DNA of 64,000 nt from Nocardioides sp. LHD-245 (lineage in GTDB: Bacteria; Actinomycetota; Actinomycetes; Propionibacteriales; Nocardioidaceae), in assembly GCF_030929495.1 (NCBI RefSeq), contig NZ_JAVFWN010000011.1, positions 186,001 to 250,000 of the forward strand, read 5' to 3'. Within the stretch, counting starts at the first letter, position 1; each line of letters opens with the position of its first letter. The position numbers and the translations under genes were made by a program. Of the stretch, positions 33,847 to 42,294 are shown piece after piece. The notes under the pieces are model-generated. The model did no database searches and was not told the DNA's origin. It was given only the letters and a program-made list of their open reading frames with translations.

Positions 33847-34601
33847 CCGTCCACTTCGTCGGCGCCGGTCCCGGCGCGGCCGACCTGATCACGCTGCGGG
33901 CCGCGGCGCTGCTGGGCGGCGCGGACGTGGTCCTCTTCCCCGGCACCTACCTCGACGCAGAGGTGCTCTCGCACTGTCGTCCCGACGCACGGCGGGTCGA
34001 CACCCAGGACCTCGACCTCGACCGGATCACCGCCGCGATGGTCGAGGCGCACGCCGCCGGACACGAGGTCGTCCGGCTGACCTCGGGCGACCCCTCCCTC
34101 TACTCGGCCCTGCACGAGCAGACCCGCCGGCTCGACGCCGCGGGCGTGCCCTGGGACGTGACGCCCGGCGTACCGGCGTACGCCGCCGCGGCAGCGACCG
34201 TCGGTCGTGAGCTCACCGTGCCGCTGGTCGCGCAGTCGGTCGTGCTGACCCGCACCCAGGCCCGGTCGACGGCCATGCCCGAGCGCGAGTCGCTGGCGGC
34301 GTTCGCGGCGACCGGCGCGACGCTCGTGCTGCACCTCGCGATCACCCGCGCCCGCGCACTGATGGCCGAGCTGGCGCCGCACTACGGCGCGGACTGCCCG
34401 GTCGCCGTCGTCTCCCGCGCCTCCCAGCCCGAGGAGCTGGTGCTGCGCGGCACCATCGGCACCATCCCCGATCTCGTCGAGGAGGCCGGACTGCGGCAGG
34501 CCGCCGTGATCCTCGTCGGCCCGGCGCTGGCATCCGCGTCGGACGCCGAGTCGTACCTCTACTCCACCGAACGCGTCACCCGAAAGGAGCGCCTGCGATG
34601 A
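33843..34601 (+). CDS. cobM: Precorrin-4 C11-methyltransferase
   Basis: A 252-residue SAM methyltransferase of the tetrapyrrole family, with FVGAGPGAADLITLRAA at the start, RLTSGDPSLYSALHEQ and VTPGVPAYAAAAATVGRELTVP. It adds the C11 methyl group that CobH later moves. The ATG overlaps cobL as ATGA, and its stop overlaps the chelatase start at 34598 in the same way. Confidence 0.94.
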   Translation: MTVHFVGAGPGAADLITLRAAALLGGADVVLFPGTYLDAEVLSHCRPDARRVDTQDLDLDRITAAMVEAHAAGHEVVRLTSGDPSLYSALHEQTRRLDAAGVPWDVTPGVPAYAAAAATVGRELTVPLVAQSVVLTRTQARSTAMPERESLAAFAATGATLVLHLAITRARALMAELAPHYGADCPVAVVSRASQPEELVLRGTIGTIPDLVEEAGLRQAAVILVGPALASASDAESYLYSTERVTRKERLR

Positions 34602-36616
34602 GCTCCCCCACCATCCCTGCCCCCACGGTCCACCACTTCCCCTTCAGCGCCGTGGTCGGGGCCGACGGCCCCGACGGCCCCGACCCGATGGCCCTGGCGT
34701 TGATCCTCACCACCATCGCCCCCGACGTCGGCGGCGTGCTCGTGCGTGGCGAGAAGGGCACCGCCAAGTCCACGATCGTGCGCGCGCTGGCCGCCGTCCT
34801 GCCACCGGTCGACGACCGTCCCGTCCCCCTGGTCGAGCTGCCGATCGGCGCCACCGAGGACCGGGTCACCGGCTCGATCAACCTCGAGAGCGCGCTGGCG
34901 GAGGGCAAGGCCGAGTACGAGCCCGGCCTGCTCGCCAAGGCCCATCGCGGGATCCTGTACGTCGACGAGGTCAACCTGCTGCACGACCACCTCGTCGATC
35001 TGCTGCTCGATGCCGCCGCCATGGGCCGCGCGACGGTGGAGCGCGACGGCGTCTCGATGACCCACGAGGCGCGCTTCGTGCTGGTCGGCACGATGAACCC
35101 CGAGGAGGGCGAGCTGCGCCCGCAGCTGCTCGACCGGTTCGGACTGACCGTCGAGGTCGCGGCACCGCGCGACCCCGCGCTGCGGGCCGAAGTGGTCCGC
35201 CGGCGGATGGCCCACGACACCGACCCGGCCGGGTTCGCGGCGTCCTACGCCGATGCCGAGGGCGCGCTGCGGACGCGGATCGCCGGCGCCCGGGCCCTGG
35301 TCGCCACGGTGCGCCTCTCCGACGCCGGTCTGCTCAAGATCGCCGAGGTCTGCGCGGCGTTCGACGTCGACGGGCTGCGCGCCGACATCGTCACCGCGCG
35401 GACCGCCGTCGCCCACGCCGCCTGGTCCGGCCGCACCCAGGTCACCCTCGACGACATCCGGGTCGCGGCCCGCCTGGCGCTGCCGCACCGGCGCCGGCGC
35501 AAGCCGTTCGACGCGCCGGGGCTGGACGAGGACCTGCTCGACCAGGTGCTCGGCGACGACGACCTGCCGCCGGAGCCCGAGCCGGACGGCCCCGAGCCGG
35601 ACGGCCCCCAGCCCGAGGGTGACCAGCCGGACGGCCTCCAGCCCGACGGTGACCAGCCGGGGAGTGACCAGCCGGGGGGTGACCAGCCGGGGGGTGACCC
35701 CGACGACACTTCGTCCGATCCGGACGCAACGTCATACGTTCCGGGGGCTCAAGCCCACGGAGCGAATGACGCTACGCCGGGAGAGGCGCCGAGCGGCGTC
35801 GCACCGACCGAGTCGGCGTACCGCACCCGGCTGCTGACCGTCCGCGGCGTCGGCACCGGCACCGCCGGACGCCGCAGCCGCGCGCGCACCAGCAACGGCC
35901 GCCGGATCGGCGCGACCACCCCCGGCCGCCGGGGCGGGGGCGACGGCCCGATCCACCTGACCGAGACCATCCGCGCGGCGGTTCCGCACCAGTTCGCGCG
36001 GGGCCGCACCGCCGGGCCACTGCGGCTGCGGCCGGTGGACCTGCGGGTCGCCGTCCGCGAGGGGCGGGAGTCGAACCTGGTCCTCTTCTGCGTCGACGCG
36101 TCCGGCTCGATGGCCGCGCGGCGGCGGATGGAGCAGGTCAAGACGGCGGTGCTGAGCCTGCTGCTCGACGCCTACCAGCGCCGCGACAAGGTCGGGCTGG
36201 TGACCTTCCGCGGTCACGACGCCGAGGTGGCGCTGCCGCCGACGCACTCCGTCGACGCGGCCGCGCAGCGGCTGGCGGAGCTGCCGTCCGGCGGGAGGAC
36301 GCCGCTCGCCGAGGGTCTGCTGGAGGCGGCGCACCTGCTCGCCGTCGAGCGCACCCGCGACCCGCAGCGCCGCCCGCTGCTCGTCGTCGTCACCGACGGC
36401 CGGGCCACGTCCGGCGCCGACGCGGTGGCGCGGTCCCGGCTCGCCGCGGGGCTGCTGGCCGAGGCCGGCATCGCCAGCGTGGTCGTCGACTGCGAGTCCG
36501 GCCCGATGCGGATGGGCCTGGCCGGCACGCTCGCCGAGCACCTGGGGGCCGAGCACGTCCCGATCGGCGAGGTGAGCGCCGAGGCCCTGATGGACGTGAC
36601 CCGGCGAGCCGCATGA
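34598..36616 (+). CDS. Fused ChlI/ChlD-type metal chelatase AAA+ and VWA subunit
   Basis: A 672-residue fusion. Residues 1-320 are the AAA+ part, with Walker A GEKGTAKST at 51-59 and Walker B GILYVDEVNLL near 118-128. A low-complexity acidic linker follows (about 325-400) with a repeated QPDG/QPGG unit and residues encoded by a palindrome at 35730-35771. The C-terminal part is a von Willebrand A domain with MIDAS motif DASGS near 499 and a later GGRTPLAEGL. In actinobacteria lacking CobS and CobT chelatase subunits, this fusion is the ATPase partner of CobN for cobalt insertion; CobN is encoded at 57985-61629. ATG 34598 follows AAAGGAGCG. Confidence 0.9.
   Translation: MSSPTIPAPTVHHFPFSAVVGADGPDGPDPMALALILTTIAPDVGGVLVRGEKGTAKSTIVRALAAVLPPVDDRPVPLVELPIGATEDRVTGSINLESALAEGKAEYEPGLLAKAHRGILYVDEVNLLHDHLVDLLLDAAAMGRATVERDGVSMTHEARFVLVGTMNPEEGELRPQLLDRFGLTVEVAAPRDPALRAEVVRRRMAHDTDPAGFAASYADAEGALRTRIAGARALVATVRLSDAGLLKIAEVCAAFDVDGLRADIVTARTAVAHAAWSGRTQVTLDDIRVAARLALPHRRRRKPFDAPGLDEDLLDQVLGDDDLPPEPEPDGPEPDGPQPEGDQPDGLQPDGDQPGSDQPGGDQPGGDPDDTSSDPDATSYVPGAQAHGANDATPGEAPSGVAPTESAYRTRLLTVRGVGTGTAGRRSRARTSNGRRIGATTPGRRGGGDGPIHLTETIRAAVPHQFARGRTAGPLRLRPVDLRVAVREGRESNLVLFCVDASGSMAARRRMEQVKTAVLSLLLDAYQRRDKVGLVTFRGHDAEVALPPTHSVDAAAQRLAELPSGGRTPLAEGLLEAAHLLAVERTRDPQRRPLLVVVTDGRATSGADAVARSRLAAGLLAEAGIASVVVDCESGPMRMGLAGTLAEHLGAEHVPIGEVSAEALMDVTRRAA
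35730..35771. repeat. Palindromic element inside the chelatase linker
   Basis: A 42-bp inverted repeat: arms 35730-35749 and 35752-35771 match at 17 of 20 positions, with a 2-nt loop. It starts CGTCATACG and ends GAATGACG. It encodes exactly 14 codons of the linker. A smaller palindrome, CGTCCG ATC CGGACG, is at 35712-35726. Neither is found elsewhere in this window. Confidence 0.6.
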
Positions 36617-37266
36617 ATCACCCCACGGACAGCCTGTACGACGTCATCGAGCGCCGCCGCGACGTCCGCGCCGAGTTCACCGGCTCCCCCGTGCCCGACG
36701 ACGTGCTGCAGCGCGTCCTCGGCGCGGCGCACCGCGCCCCGAGTGTCGGGATGAGCCAGCCGTGGGACTTCGTGCTGGTGCGGGACCCGGAGACCCGGGC
36801 GAGCTTCCGTGACCACGTGCGCACCGAGCGCGCGTCCTTCGCGGCCTCGCTGCCGCCCGAGCGCCGGGCGAGCTTCGACCGGATCAAGGTCGAGGGGATC
36901 TGCGAGTCGTCCCTCGGCGTGGTGGTCACCCACAGCCAGACGCGGGGCGGGCCGCACGTGCTCGGCCGGCACGCGATCGCCGACGCCGGGCTCTACTCGA
37001 CGGTGCTGGCGATCCAGAACCTCTGGCTCGCCGCGACCGCGGAGGGCCTGGGCCTGGGCTGGGTGTCGTTCTACCGCGAGGACGTCCTCCGGCAGCTGCT
37101 GGGGATCCCGGCCGACGTGCGCCCGGTCGCCTGGCTCTGCCTCGGGACGGTGAGCCACCTCGAGACCGTGCCCGACCTGGAGCGGCACGGCTGGCGCGCG
37201 CGCCGGCCGCTCGCCGACGCCATCCACGAAGACACCTGGCAAGCAAGGGAGCAGGACCATGCCTGA
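36613..37266 (+). CDS. bluB: 5,6-dimethylbenzimidazole synthase
   Basis: A 217-residue nitroreductase-fold BluB. It turns reduced FMN and oxygen into dimethylbenzimidazole, the lower ligand base. Characteristic segments are IERRRDVRAEF, APSVGMSQPWDF, LPPERRASFDRIKVEGI and LAATAEGLGLGWVSFY. Its presence means the organism can make true B12 and uses oxygen for it. The ATG overlaps the chelatase stop, and the end overlaps cobO by 8 bp. Confidence 0.95.
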   Translation: MNHPTDSLYDVIERRRDVRAEFTGSPVPDDVLQRVLGAAHRAPSVGMSQPWDFVLVRDPETRASFRDHVRTERASFAASLPPERRASFDRIKVEGICESSLGVVVTHSQTRGGPHVLGRHAIADAGLYSTVLAIQNLWLAATAEGLGLGWVSFYREDVLRQLLGIPADVRPVAWLCLGTVSHLETVPDLERHGWRARRPLADAIHEDTWQAREQDHA

Positions 37267-37855
37267 GGGCCAGCCGCTCGTCGTACCGGACGACGGGCTC
37301 ACCACGCGTCAACGCCGCAACCGGCCGCTCGTGATGGTGCACACCGGTGACGGCAAGGGGAAGTCGACGGCCGCCTTCGGGCTGGCGCTGCGCGGCTGGA
37401 ACCAGGGCTGGGACATCGGGGTGTTCCAGTTCGTGAAGTCGGCGAAGTGGCGCCTGGGCGAGCAGACCGCGTTCGAGCAGCTGCCGTCCGGGTTCGGCAC
37501 TATCGAGTGGCACAAGATGGGCTCCGGCTGGTCCTGGTCGCGCAAGGCCGGCTCCGAGGAGGACCACGCCGCCGACGCCGCCGAGGGCTGGGCCGAGATC
37601 AAGCGCCGGATCGCGGAGGAGCGGCACGACCTGTACCTGCTCGACGAGTTCACCTACCCGATCAACTGGGGCTGGATCGACATCGATGACGTCATCTCGA
37701 CGCTGCGGGAACGGCCCGGCCACCAGCACGTCGTGATCACCGGCCGCCGCGCCGACCCGAAGCTGGTCGAGCTCGCCGACCTGGTCACCGAGATGACCAA
37801 GGTCAAGCACCCGATGGACGCCGGCCAGAAGGGTCAGAAGGGCATCGAGTGGTGA
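37259..37855 (+). CDS. cobO: Cob(I)yrinic acid a,c-diamide adenosyltransferase
   Basis: A 198-residue CobA/CobO-type enzyme that attaches the 5'-deoxyadenosyl group to cobalt. The P-loop is TGDGKGKST (residues 29-37); FVKSAKWRLGE and LLDEFTYPINWGW are family marks. The N-terminal VVPDDGLTTRQRRNRP is normal for the family. It sits between bluB and cobB. A cobalt(II) reductase partner is not visible in the window. Confidence 0.95.
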   Translation: MPEGQPLVVPDDGLTTRQRRNRPLVMVHTGDGKGKSTAAFGLALRGWNQGWDIGVFQFVKSAKWRLGEQTAFEQLPSGFGTIEWHKMGSGWSWSRKAGSEEDHAADAAEGWAEIKRRIAEERHDLYLLDEFTYPINWGWIDIDDVISTLRERPGHQHVVITGRRADPKLVELADLVTEMTKVKHPMDAGQKGQKGIEW

Positions 37856-37861
37856 CCGCGC

Positions 37862-39226
37862 ATGGCTGAGCTGCCCCGGGTCGTCGTCGCCGCCCCCGCC
37901 ACCGGTCAGGGCAAGACGACCGTCGCCACCGGTCTGATGGCCGCGCTGGCGGCCGCCGGGCACGCGGTCAGCGGGCACAAGGTCGGCCCCGACTACATCG
38001 ACCCCGGCTACCACGCGCTCGCGTGCGGCCGGCCCGGGCGCAACCTCGACCCGCACCTGGTCGGCGAGGACCTGATCGCGCCCCTCCTGCTGCACGGTGC
38101 GACGACGCCCGTGCCCGCGGACATCGCGGTCGTCGAGGGCGTGATGGGCCTGTACGACGGCCGGATCGGCGGCGACGGCTTCTCCTCCACCGCGCACGTC
38201 GCGGCGCTGACCCGCACCCCGGTCGTCCTCGTCGTCGACATCTCCCGCTCCTCACGCTCGATCGGCGCGGTCGTGCACGGGATGGCGACCTGGGACCCGT
38301 CGGTCCAGGTCGCCGGCGTGATCCTCAACCAGGCGGGCTCACTCCGGCACGCGGAGGAGGTCCGCTCCTCGATCTCCCTGCCGGTGGTCGGCGTGATCCC
38401 CCGCGACGCGTCGATCGCCACCCCCTCCCGGCACCTCGGCCTGGTGACCGCCGCCGAGCGCGGGGACTCCCAGGCCGTGGTCGCGCGGCTGGCCGAGGTC
38501 GTCGCCGAGCACGTCGACCTCGGCGCGGTATTGGCGATCGCCCGATCTGCTCCCCCGCTCGCGGCTGATCCCTGGTCCGCCGACCCGGCGCAGATTGAAC
38601 TCGAGAACGCGCCCGCCCGGCGCAGATTGAACCGTAGGCGGGTCGCCGTGGCAGCGGGCCGGGCCTTCACCTTCCGATACGCCGAGACCGCGGAGCTGCT
38701 CGAGGCCCACGGCTGCGCGGTGGTGCCGTTCGACCCGGCCGCGGACCCCTCGCTGCCCCCCGGCACCGCGGGGCTCTACCTCGGCGGCGGCTTCCCCGAG
38801 GTGCACGCGGCCGACCTCGCGGCCAACACCCCGCTGCTGGCCGAGATCCGCGCCGCCGTGCTCGACGGGATGCCGACGGTCGCGGAGTGCGCCGGCCTGC
38901 TCTACCTGTGCCGCACCCTCGACGGCGTCCCGATGGCCGGCGTCCTCGGTGCGGACGCGGCGATGACCGAGCGGCTGACCCTGCGCTACCCGGTCGCCAC
39001 CGCGATCGCCGACACGCTGCTCACCCGCGGCGGCGAGCAGGTGACCGGGCACGAGTTCCACCGCACGACGGTCACGCCGGCCACCGCCGGCACGCCCGCC
39101 TGGCGGATCGACGGCGACGACGTCGGCTTCGCGTCGGACACCCTGCACGCGTCGTACCTCCACACGCACTGGGCCGGCCATCCCCACCTGGCCGCGCGGT
39201 TCGCGGCGGCGGTGCACCGTGGCTGA
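37862..39226 (+). CDS. cobB: Hydrogenobyrinate/cobyrinate a,c-diamide synthase
   Basis: A 454-residue ATP-dependent amidotransferase. The synthetase half has a P-loop-like ATGQGKTT at residues 13-20 and GHKVGPDYIDPGYH. The glutaminase half has the nucleophile in VAECAGLLYL and HEFHRTTV. It amidates the a and c side chains. Between the halves (around residues 240-260) there is an Arg-rich stretch encoded by two direct copies of CGGCGCAGATTGAAC (38587 and 38617), which looks like an insertion but keeps the frame. ATG 37862 follows the cobO stop by 6 bp. Confidence 0.93.
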   Translation: MAELPRVVVAAPATGQGKTTVATGLMAALAAAGHAVSGHKVGPDYIDPGYHALACGRPGRNLDPHLVGEDLIAPLLLHGATTPVPADIAVVEGVMGLYDGRIGGDGFSSTAHVAALTRTPVVLVVDISRSSRSIGAVVHGMATWDPSVQVAGVILNQAGSLRHAEEVRSSISLPVVGVIPRDASIATPSRHLGLVTAAERGDSQAVVARLAEVVAEHVDLGAVLAIARSAPPLAADPWSADPAQIELENAPARRRLNRRRVAVAAGRAFTFRYAETAELLEAHGCAVVPFDPAADPSLPPGTAGLYLGGGFPEVHAADLAANTPLLAEIRAAVLDGMPTVAECAGLLYLCRTLDGVPMAGVLGADAAMTERLTLRYPVATAIADTLLTRGGEQVTGHEFHRTTVTPATAGTPAWRIDGDDVGFASDTLHASYLHTHWAGHPHLAARFAAAVHRG

Positions 39227-40211
39227 CCCGCTGCGCCACCACGGCGACGTCGAGGCCCGCGGGATGCTCGACCTCGCCGTCAACGTGTACGACGGCGCCC
39301 GGCCGTCCTGGCTCGACGACGCCCTGCGCGCCTCGCTGGACGCGGTCGGCGCCTACCCGGACCCCCGAGCCGCTCAGGCCGCCGTGGCCGCCCACCACGG
39401 TCGGTCGACCGACGAGGTGCTGGTCACCGCCGGCGCCGCGGAGGCGTTCACGCTGGTCGCGCGGCGGCGGGCCTGGCGGCGCCCCGTGGTGGTGCACCCG
39501 CAGTTCACCGAGCCGCACGCGGCGCTGGAGCAGGCCGGTCGCGCGGTGACGCCGGTGGTACTGCCGGAGCCGTTCACGCTCGACCCGGTGCTCGTGCCGG
39601 AGGACGCCGACCTCGTCGTGATCGGCAATCCCACCAACCCGACGGGGGTCCTGCACCCCGCCGAGCTGCTCGCGGGCCTGCGCCGTCCCGGCCGGCTGGT
39701 CGCGGTCGACGAGGCGTTCATGGACTGCGTCCCGGGCGAGCCCGAGTCGCTGGCCGGCGTACCGCTCGACGGGCTGCTGGTGCTGCGCTCGCTGACGAAG
39801 CACTGGGGCATCCCCGGCATCCGCGCGGGCTATGTCGTCGGCGACCCCACCGTCGTCGCGGACCTCGCCCGAGCGCAGACGCCGTGGTCGGTCGGCACGA
39901 CGGCGGCCGCCGCGGTCGTCGCCTGCACCTCCGCCGCCGCCGCTCGCGAGGCGCGCCGACGGGCCGAGCTGATCGGGGACTGGCGCGAGCACCTCGAGAA
40001 GGGCCTGGCCGACCTCGGCATCCACCACCTGCCGTCCACCGCGTCCTTCGTGCTCGCGCAGGTCGGCGACGGCGTGCACGCCCGGCTGCGCGCCTCCGGC
40101 ATCGCGGTCCGCCGGGCCGACACCTTCCCCGGCCTCGACGGCAGCTGGATCCGGATCGCCGTGCGGCCGCCCGCCACGACCGCCGTCCTGCTGGCGGGGC
40201 TGGCCGGCTAG
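39219..40211 (+). CDS. CobC-like PLP-dependent aminotransferase / threonine-phosphate decarboxylase
   Basis: A 330-residue fold-type I PLP enzyme resembling Rv2231c (annotated CobC) and CobD-type L-threonine-O-3-phosphate decarboxylases. NPTNPTGVLHP and the PLP-lysine motif RSLTKHWGIPGIRAGY are clear. It would make the (R)-1-amino-2-propanol phosphate used by CbiB. The GTG start overlaps cobB by 8 bp. Its stop shares the bases CTAG with the stop of the converging GPP34 gene. Decarboxylase rather than aminotransferase activity is inference from context. Confidence 0.85.
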   Translation: MADPLRHHGDVEARGMLDLAVNVYDGARPSWLDDALRASLDAVGAYPDPRAAQAAVAAHHGRSTDEVLVTAGAAEAFTLVARRRAWRRPVVVHPQFTEPHAALEQAGRAVTPVVLPEPFTLDPVLVPEDADLVVIGNPTNPTGVLHPAELLAGLRRPGRLVAVDEAFMDCVPGEPESLAGVPLDGLLVLRSLTKHWGIPGIRAGYVVGDPTVVADLARAQTPWSVGTTAAAAVVACTSAAAAREARRRAELIGDWREHLEKGLADLGIHHLPSTASFVLAQVGDGVHARLRASGIAVRRADTFPGLDGSWIRIAVRPPATTAVLLAGLAG

Positions 40212-40888
40212 GAGCCGCCGGCCGCCCCGCCGGCGGCGGACGCGACCACGGCCGCGGTCACCGCCGCGGTGACCGCGGCGTTGGCGGACGCGACGGCGGC
40301 GTTCACCGCCGCACCCGCCCACTCCCCGCGCGCAACGTCCTTGGCCCGCCGGACCGCGGCCCTCCGGTCCGGGCCGCCCACCAGCCTCGGCACGGCGCCG
40401 CCCGACGACAGCAGCCCGACGAGCGGACCGGTCACTTCGTCCGGCTCCGCCCGCCCCAGCAGGACCGCCAGCACCGGCGCGAGGAGCGCGTCGCGCCGGG
40501 CGATGTCGACGACGTCGTACCGGGTCGTGGTGAAGACCCACAGCACCTTCTCCCGCCGCGGCGCGAGCGCCTCCTCGGCGACGAGCTGGCCGAGCAGCCG
40601 CTGGCGGGCGCCCTTGCCGAGACGCGGGACGACGGTGGCGGCCTTGACGTCGCGCCCGGGCCGCAGGCGGGCCAGCGCGCCGTCGTGCGCCGCGGACCCG
40701 ACCGGCGTCGTCGTCACCACCCGGACCCGCGCCCGCTTCGGCGGCCCCACCACGGCGCAGCGCCCGGCGAGGACCAGGTCGACGAGCAGCGCGCCGCCCA
40801 CCACCGGATCGGTCTCGGTGCCGCCCAGCAGACTGCGCCCCGACACGGGGTCGGTGGTGATCAGGACCAGGTCGCCGGCGACGGTCAT
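40208..40888 (-). CDS. GPP34 family protein (GOLPH3-like)
   Basis: A 226-residue protein of the GPP34 family, common in actinobacteria. It has LVLITTDPVSGRSLL near the start, GALLVDLVLAGRCAV, and an Ala/Val-rich C-terminus of about 35 residues. Eukaryotic relatives bind phosphatidylinositol 4-phosphate; the bacterial function is unknown. ATG 40888 is preferred; ATG 40900 is four codons earlier. It faces the second B12 riboswitch region but has no clear link to cobalamin. Confidence 0.85.
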   Translation of the reverse strand: MTVAGDLVLITTDPVSGRSLLGGTETDPVVGGALLVDLVLAGRCAVVGPPKRARVRVVTTTPVGSAAHDGALARLRPGRDVKAATVVPRLGKGARQRLLGQLVAEEALAPRREKVLWVFTTTRYDVVDIARRDALLAPVLAVLLGRAEPDEVTGPLVGLLSSGGAVPRLVGGPDRRAAVRRAKDVARGEWAGAAVNAAVASANAAVTAAVTAAVVASAAGGAAGGS

Positions 40889-40930
40889 GTTTGCAAGCAT
40901 AGGCAGGCCCCGACGGCCCCGGACGCCGCC

Positions 40931-40991
40931 GATTGGGCAGAAACCGCATGCCAACTGCCCGAATTGTTGCGGTTTGGGACCAAACCGCAAC
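40931..40991. repeat. 61-bp palindromic repeat, family A, intergenic copy
   Basis: The same 61-bp unit as in cobIJ: it begins GATTGGGCAGAAACCGCA and ends with the 12-bp stem starting GTTGCGGTTTGG. It lies between the GPP34 gene start and the B12 riboswitch of cbtB. The perfect stem (40966-40977 with 40980-40991) with a 2-nt loop is unchanged between copies. Confidence 0.85.
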
Positions 40992-41054
40992 AACCGGAGC
41001 CCCGCAAAGCGGACAGCTCCCCACCACCCCTCGCCATGCCCTAGGCTCGCTCCC

Positions 41055-41153
41055 GCAGGCACGAGGAAGCCGGTGGGAATCCGGCACAGTCGCGCTACTG
41101 TGACACCGCCTCCGCCCTCGGACGGTGCGGTGAAGTCAGGAACGAGTGCCTGC
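41055..41153 (+). ncRNA. Cobalamin riboswitch upstream of cbtBA
   Basis: GCAGGCAC (41055-41062) pairs with GTGCCTGC (41146-41153) as P1. Inside are GAGGAAGCCGGTGGGAATCC, the CGCTACTGTGAC block and GTGAAGTCAGGAAC, all hallmarks of the B12 aptamer. A hairpin at 41173-41191 (CAGGGA with TCCCTG) touches the ribosome site GAGGAGG, so translation is the likely control point. It would limit cobalt import and the aminopropanol step when B12 is high. Confidence 0.93.
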
Positions 41154-41201
41154 ACACCTCACATCCATTGACCAGGGACGCTGAATCCCTGAGGAGGCAC
41201 C

Positions 41202-41435
41202 ATGTCGCAGTCCCCTGCCACCCCTCTCGCCCCGACCGCGGTCGGCACGGCCGTCCAGGTCCCGGTCGTCCCGCTGCTGCAGCTCGGCAGCTGGGTCGTC
41301 TTCTTCGGCCTGCTGGCGATGCTGGCGATCTTCTTCGTGAGCGCCGACCAGGGCGCGATCTCGCTCCCGGCCGGCAACGCCGTGCACGAGTGGGTGCACG
41401 ACGCCCGGCACCTGCTCGGCTACCCCTGTCACTGA
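41202..41435 (+). CDS. cbtB: CbtB cobalt transporter small subunit
   Basis: A 77-residue membrane protein with one strong helix (LGSWVVFFGLLAMLAIFFV) and the family's histidine-rich end HEWVHDARHLLGYPCH, which probably binds cobalt. CbtB works with CbtA in B12-regulated cobalt uptake. ATG 41202 has GAGGAGG just upstream, at the foot of the riboswitch expression hairpin. Confidence 0.95.
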   Translation: MSQSPATPLAPTAVGTAVQVPVVPLLQLGSWVVFFGLLAMLAIFFVSADQGAISLPAGNAVHEWVHDARHLLGYPCH

Positions 41436-41448
41436 GCGGGGCGACACG

Positions 41449-42294
41449 ATGAGCAACCTTCCCGGGGACAGCCCTGCCCCCAGCCCCACCCCCAGCCCCA
41501 CCCTCAGCCCTGCCGCCTTCCTGATCCGCGGTCTCGCCGTCGGCGTGGTCGCCGGTCTGATCGCCTTCGTCGTCGCATTCGCCTTCGGTGAGCCGCAGGT
41601 CGACGACGCCATCGCCCTCGAGGAGGCCGCCGCGGCCCAGCTGAGCCCCGCGGAGGTGGCGGCGGAGGAGGCCGCGGCCGCCGAGGAGGACCACGCGGGG
41701 ATGGTGGAGGTCTCCCGCGACGACCAGAAGAGCTGGGGCCTGCTGACCGGCATGCTCGCCGTCGGCGCGGCGCTCGGTGGCCTCGCCTCGCTCGCCGCGG
41801 CAGCGGCGCTCGGCCGCCTCGGCCGCCTGTCCGCCCGCGGCTCCACCGCCCTGGTCGTGCTGATCGGTTTCGTGGCGGTGGCCCTGGTGCCGTTCGCGAA
41901 GTACCCCGCGACGCCACCGGCCGTCGGCAGCGGCGACACGATCGGTGGCCGCACGGCGGCGTACTTCGGGCTGCTCCTGGTCTCCGTCCTCGCCGCGATC
42001 GCGGTGGTGGTGCTGGCCAACCGGCTGGCGGCGCGGTTCGACGGCTGGACCGCCGCCTTCCTCGCGGCCGGGGCCTACCTGGTGATCGTCACGGTCACCG
42101 CGCTGCTGCTACCCACGGTCAACGAGCTCGGCGACTTCCCGGCCGACACGCTCTGGTACTTCCGGCGGGCCTCGCTGATCACCCTCGCCGTGCTGTGGGC
42201 CGCGATCGGCGTCGGGCTGACCGCCCTCGTCGGCCGGATGACCGACCAGGCCTCGGCCGAGACGGCGCGCCGCGAGCTCGCCGCCAGCCTCTGA
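41449..42294 (+). CDS. cbtA: CbtA cobalt transporter subunit
   Basis: A 281-residue protein with five to six hydrophobic helices. It starts with a Ser/Pro-rich lead, followed by FLIRGLAVGVVAGLIAFVVAFAFGEP, the family's first helix. The PFAKYPATPPAVGSGDTIGGRTAAYF and WYFRRASLITLAVLW segments are typical. An Ala/Glu-rich loop of about 45 residues near 55-100 is long. It lies 13 bp after cbtB and overlaps cbiB. Confidence 0.92.
   Translation: MSNLPGDSPAPSPTPSPTLSPAAFLIRGLAVGVVAGLIAFVVAFAFGEPQVDDAIALEEAAAAQLSPAEVAAEEAAAAEEDHAGMVEVSRDDQKSWGLLTGMLAVGAALGGLASLAAAAALGRLGRLSARGSTALVVLIGFVAVALVPFAKYPATPPAVGSGDTIGGRTAAYFGLLLVSVLAAIAVVVLANRLAARFDGWTAAFLAAGAYLVIVTVTALLLPTVNELGDFPADTLWYFRRASLITLAVLWAAIGVGLTALVGRMTDQASAETARRELAASL

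Noticed and set aside
37276..37296. A family B arm-like stretch (CGTCGTACCGGACGAC) in cobO
   Set aside because: There is no second arm, and the residues VVPDDGL are normal for the CobO family, so it is chance similarity.
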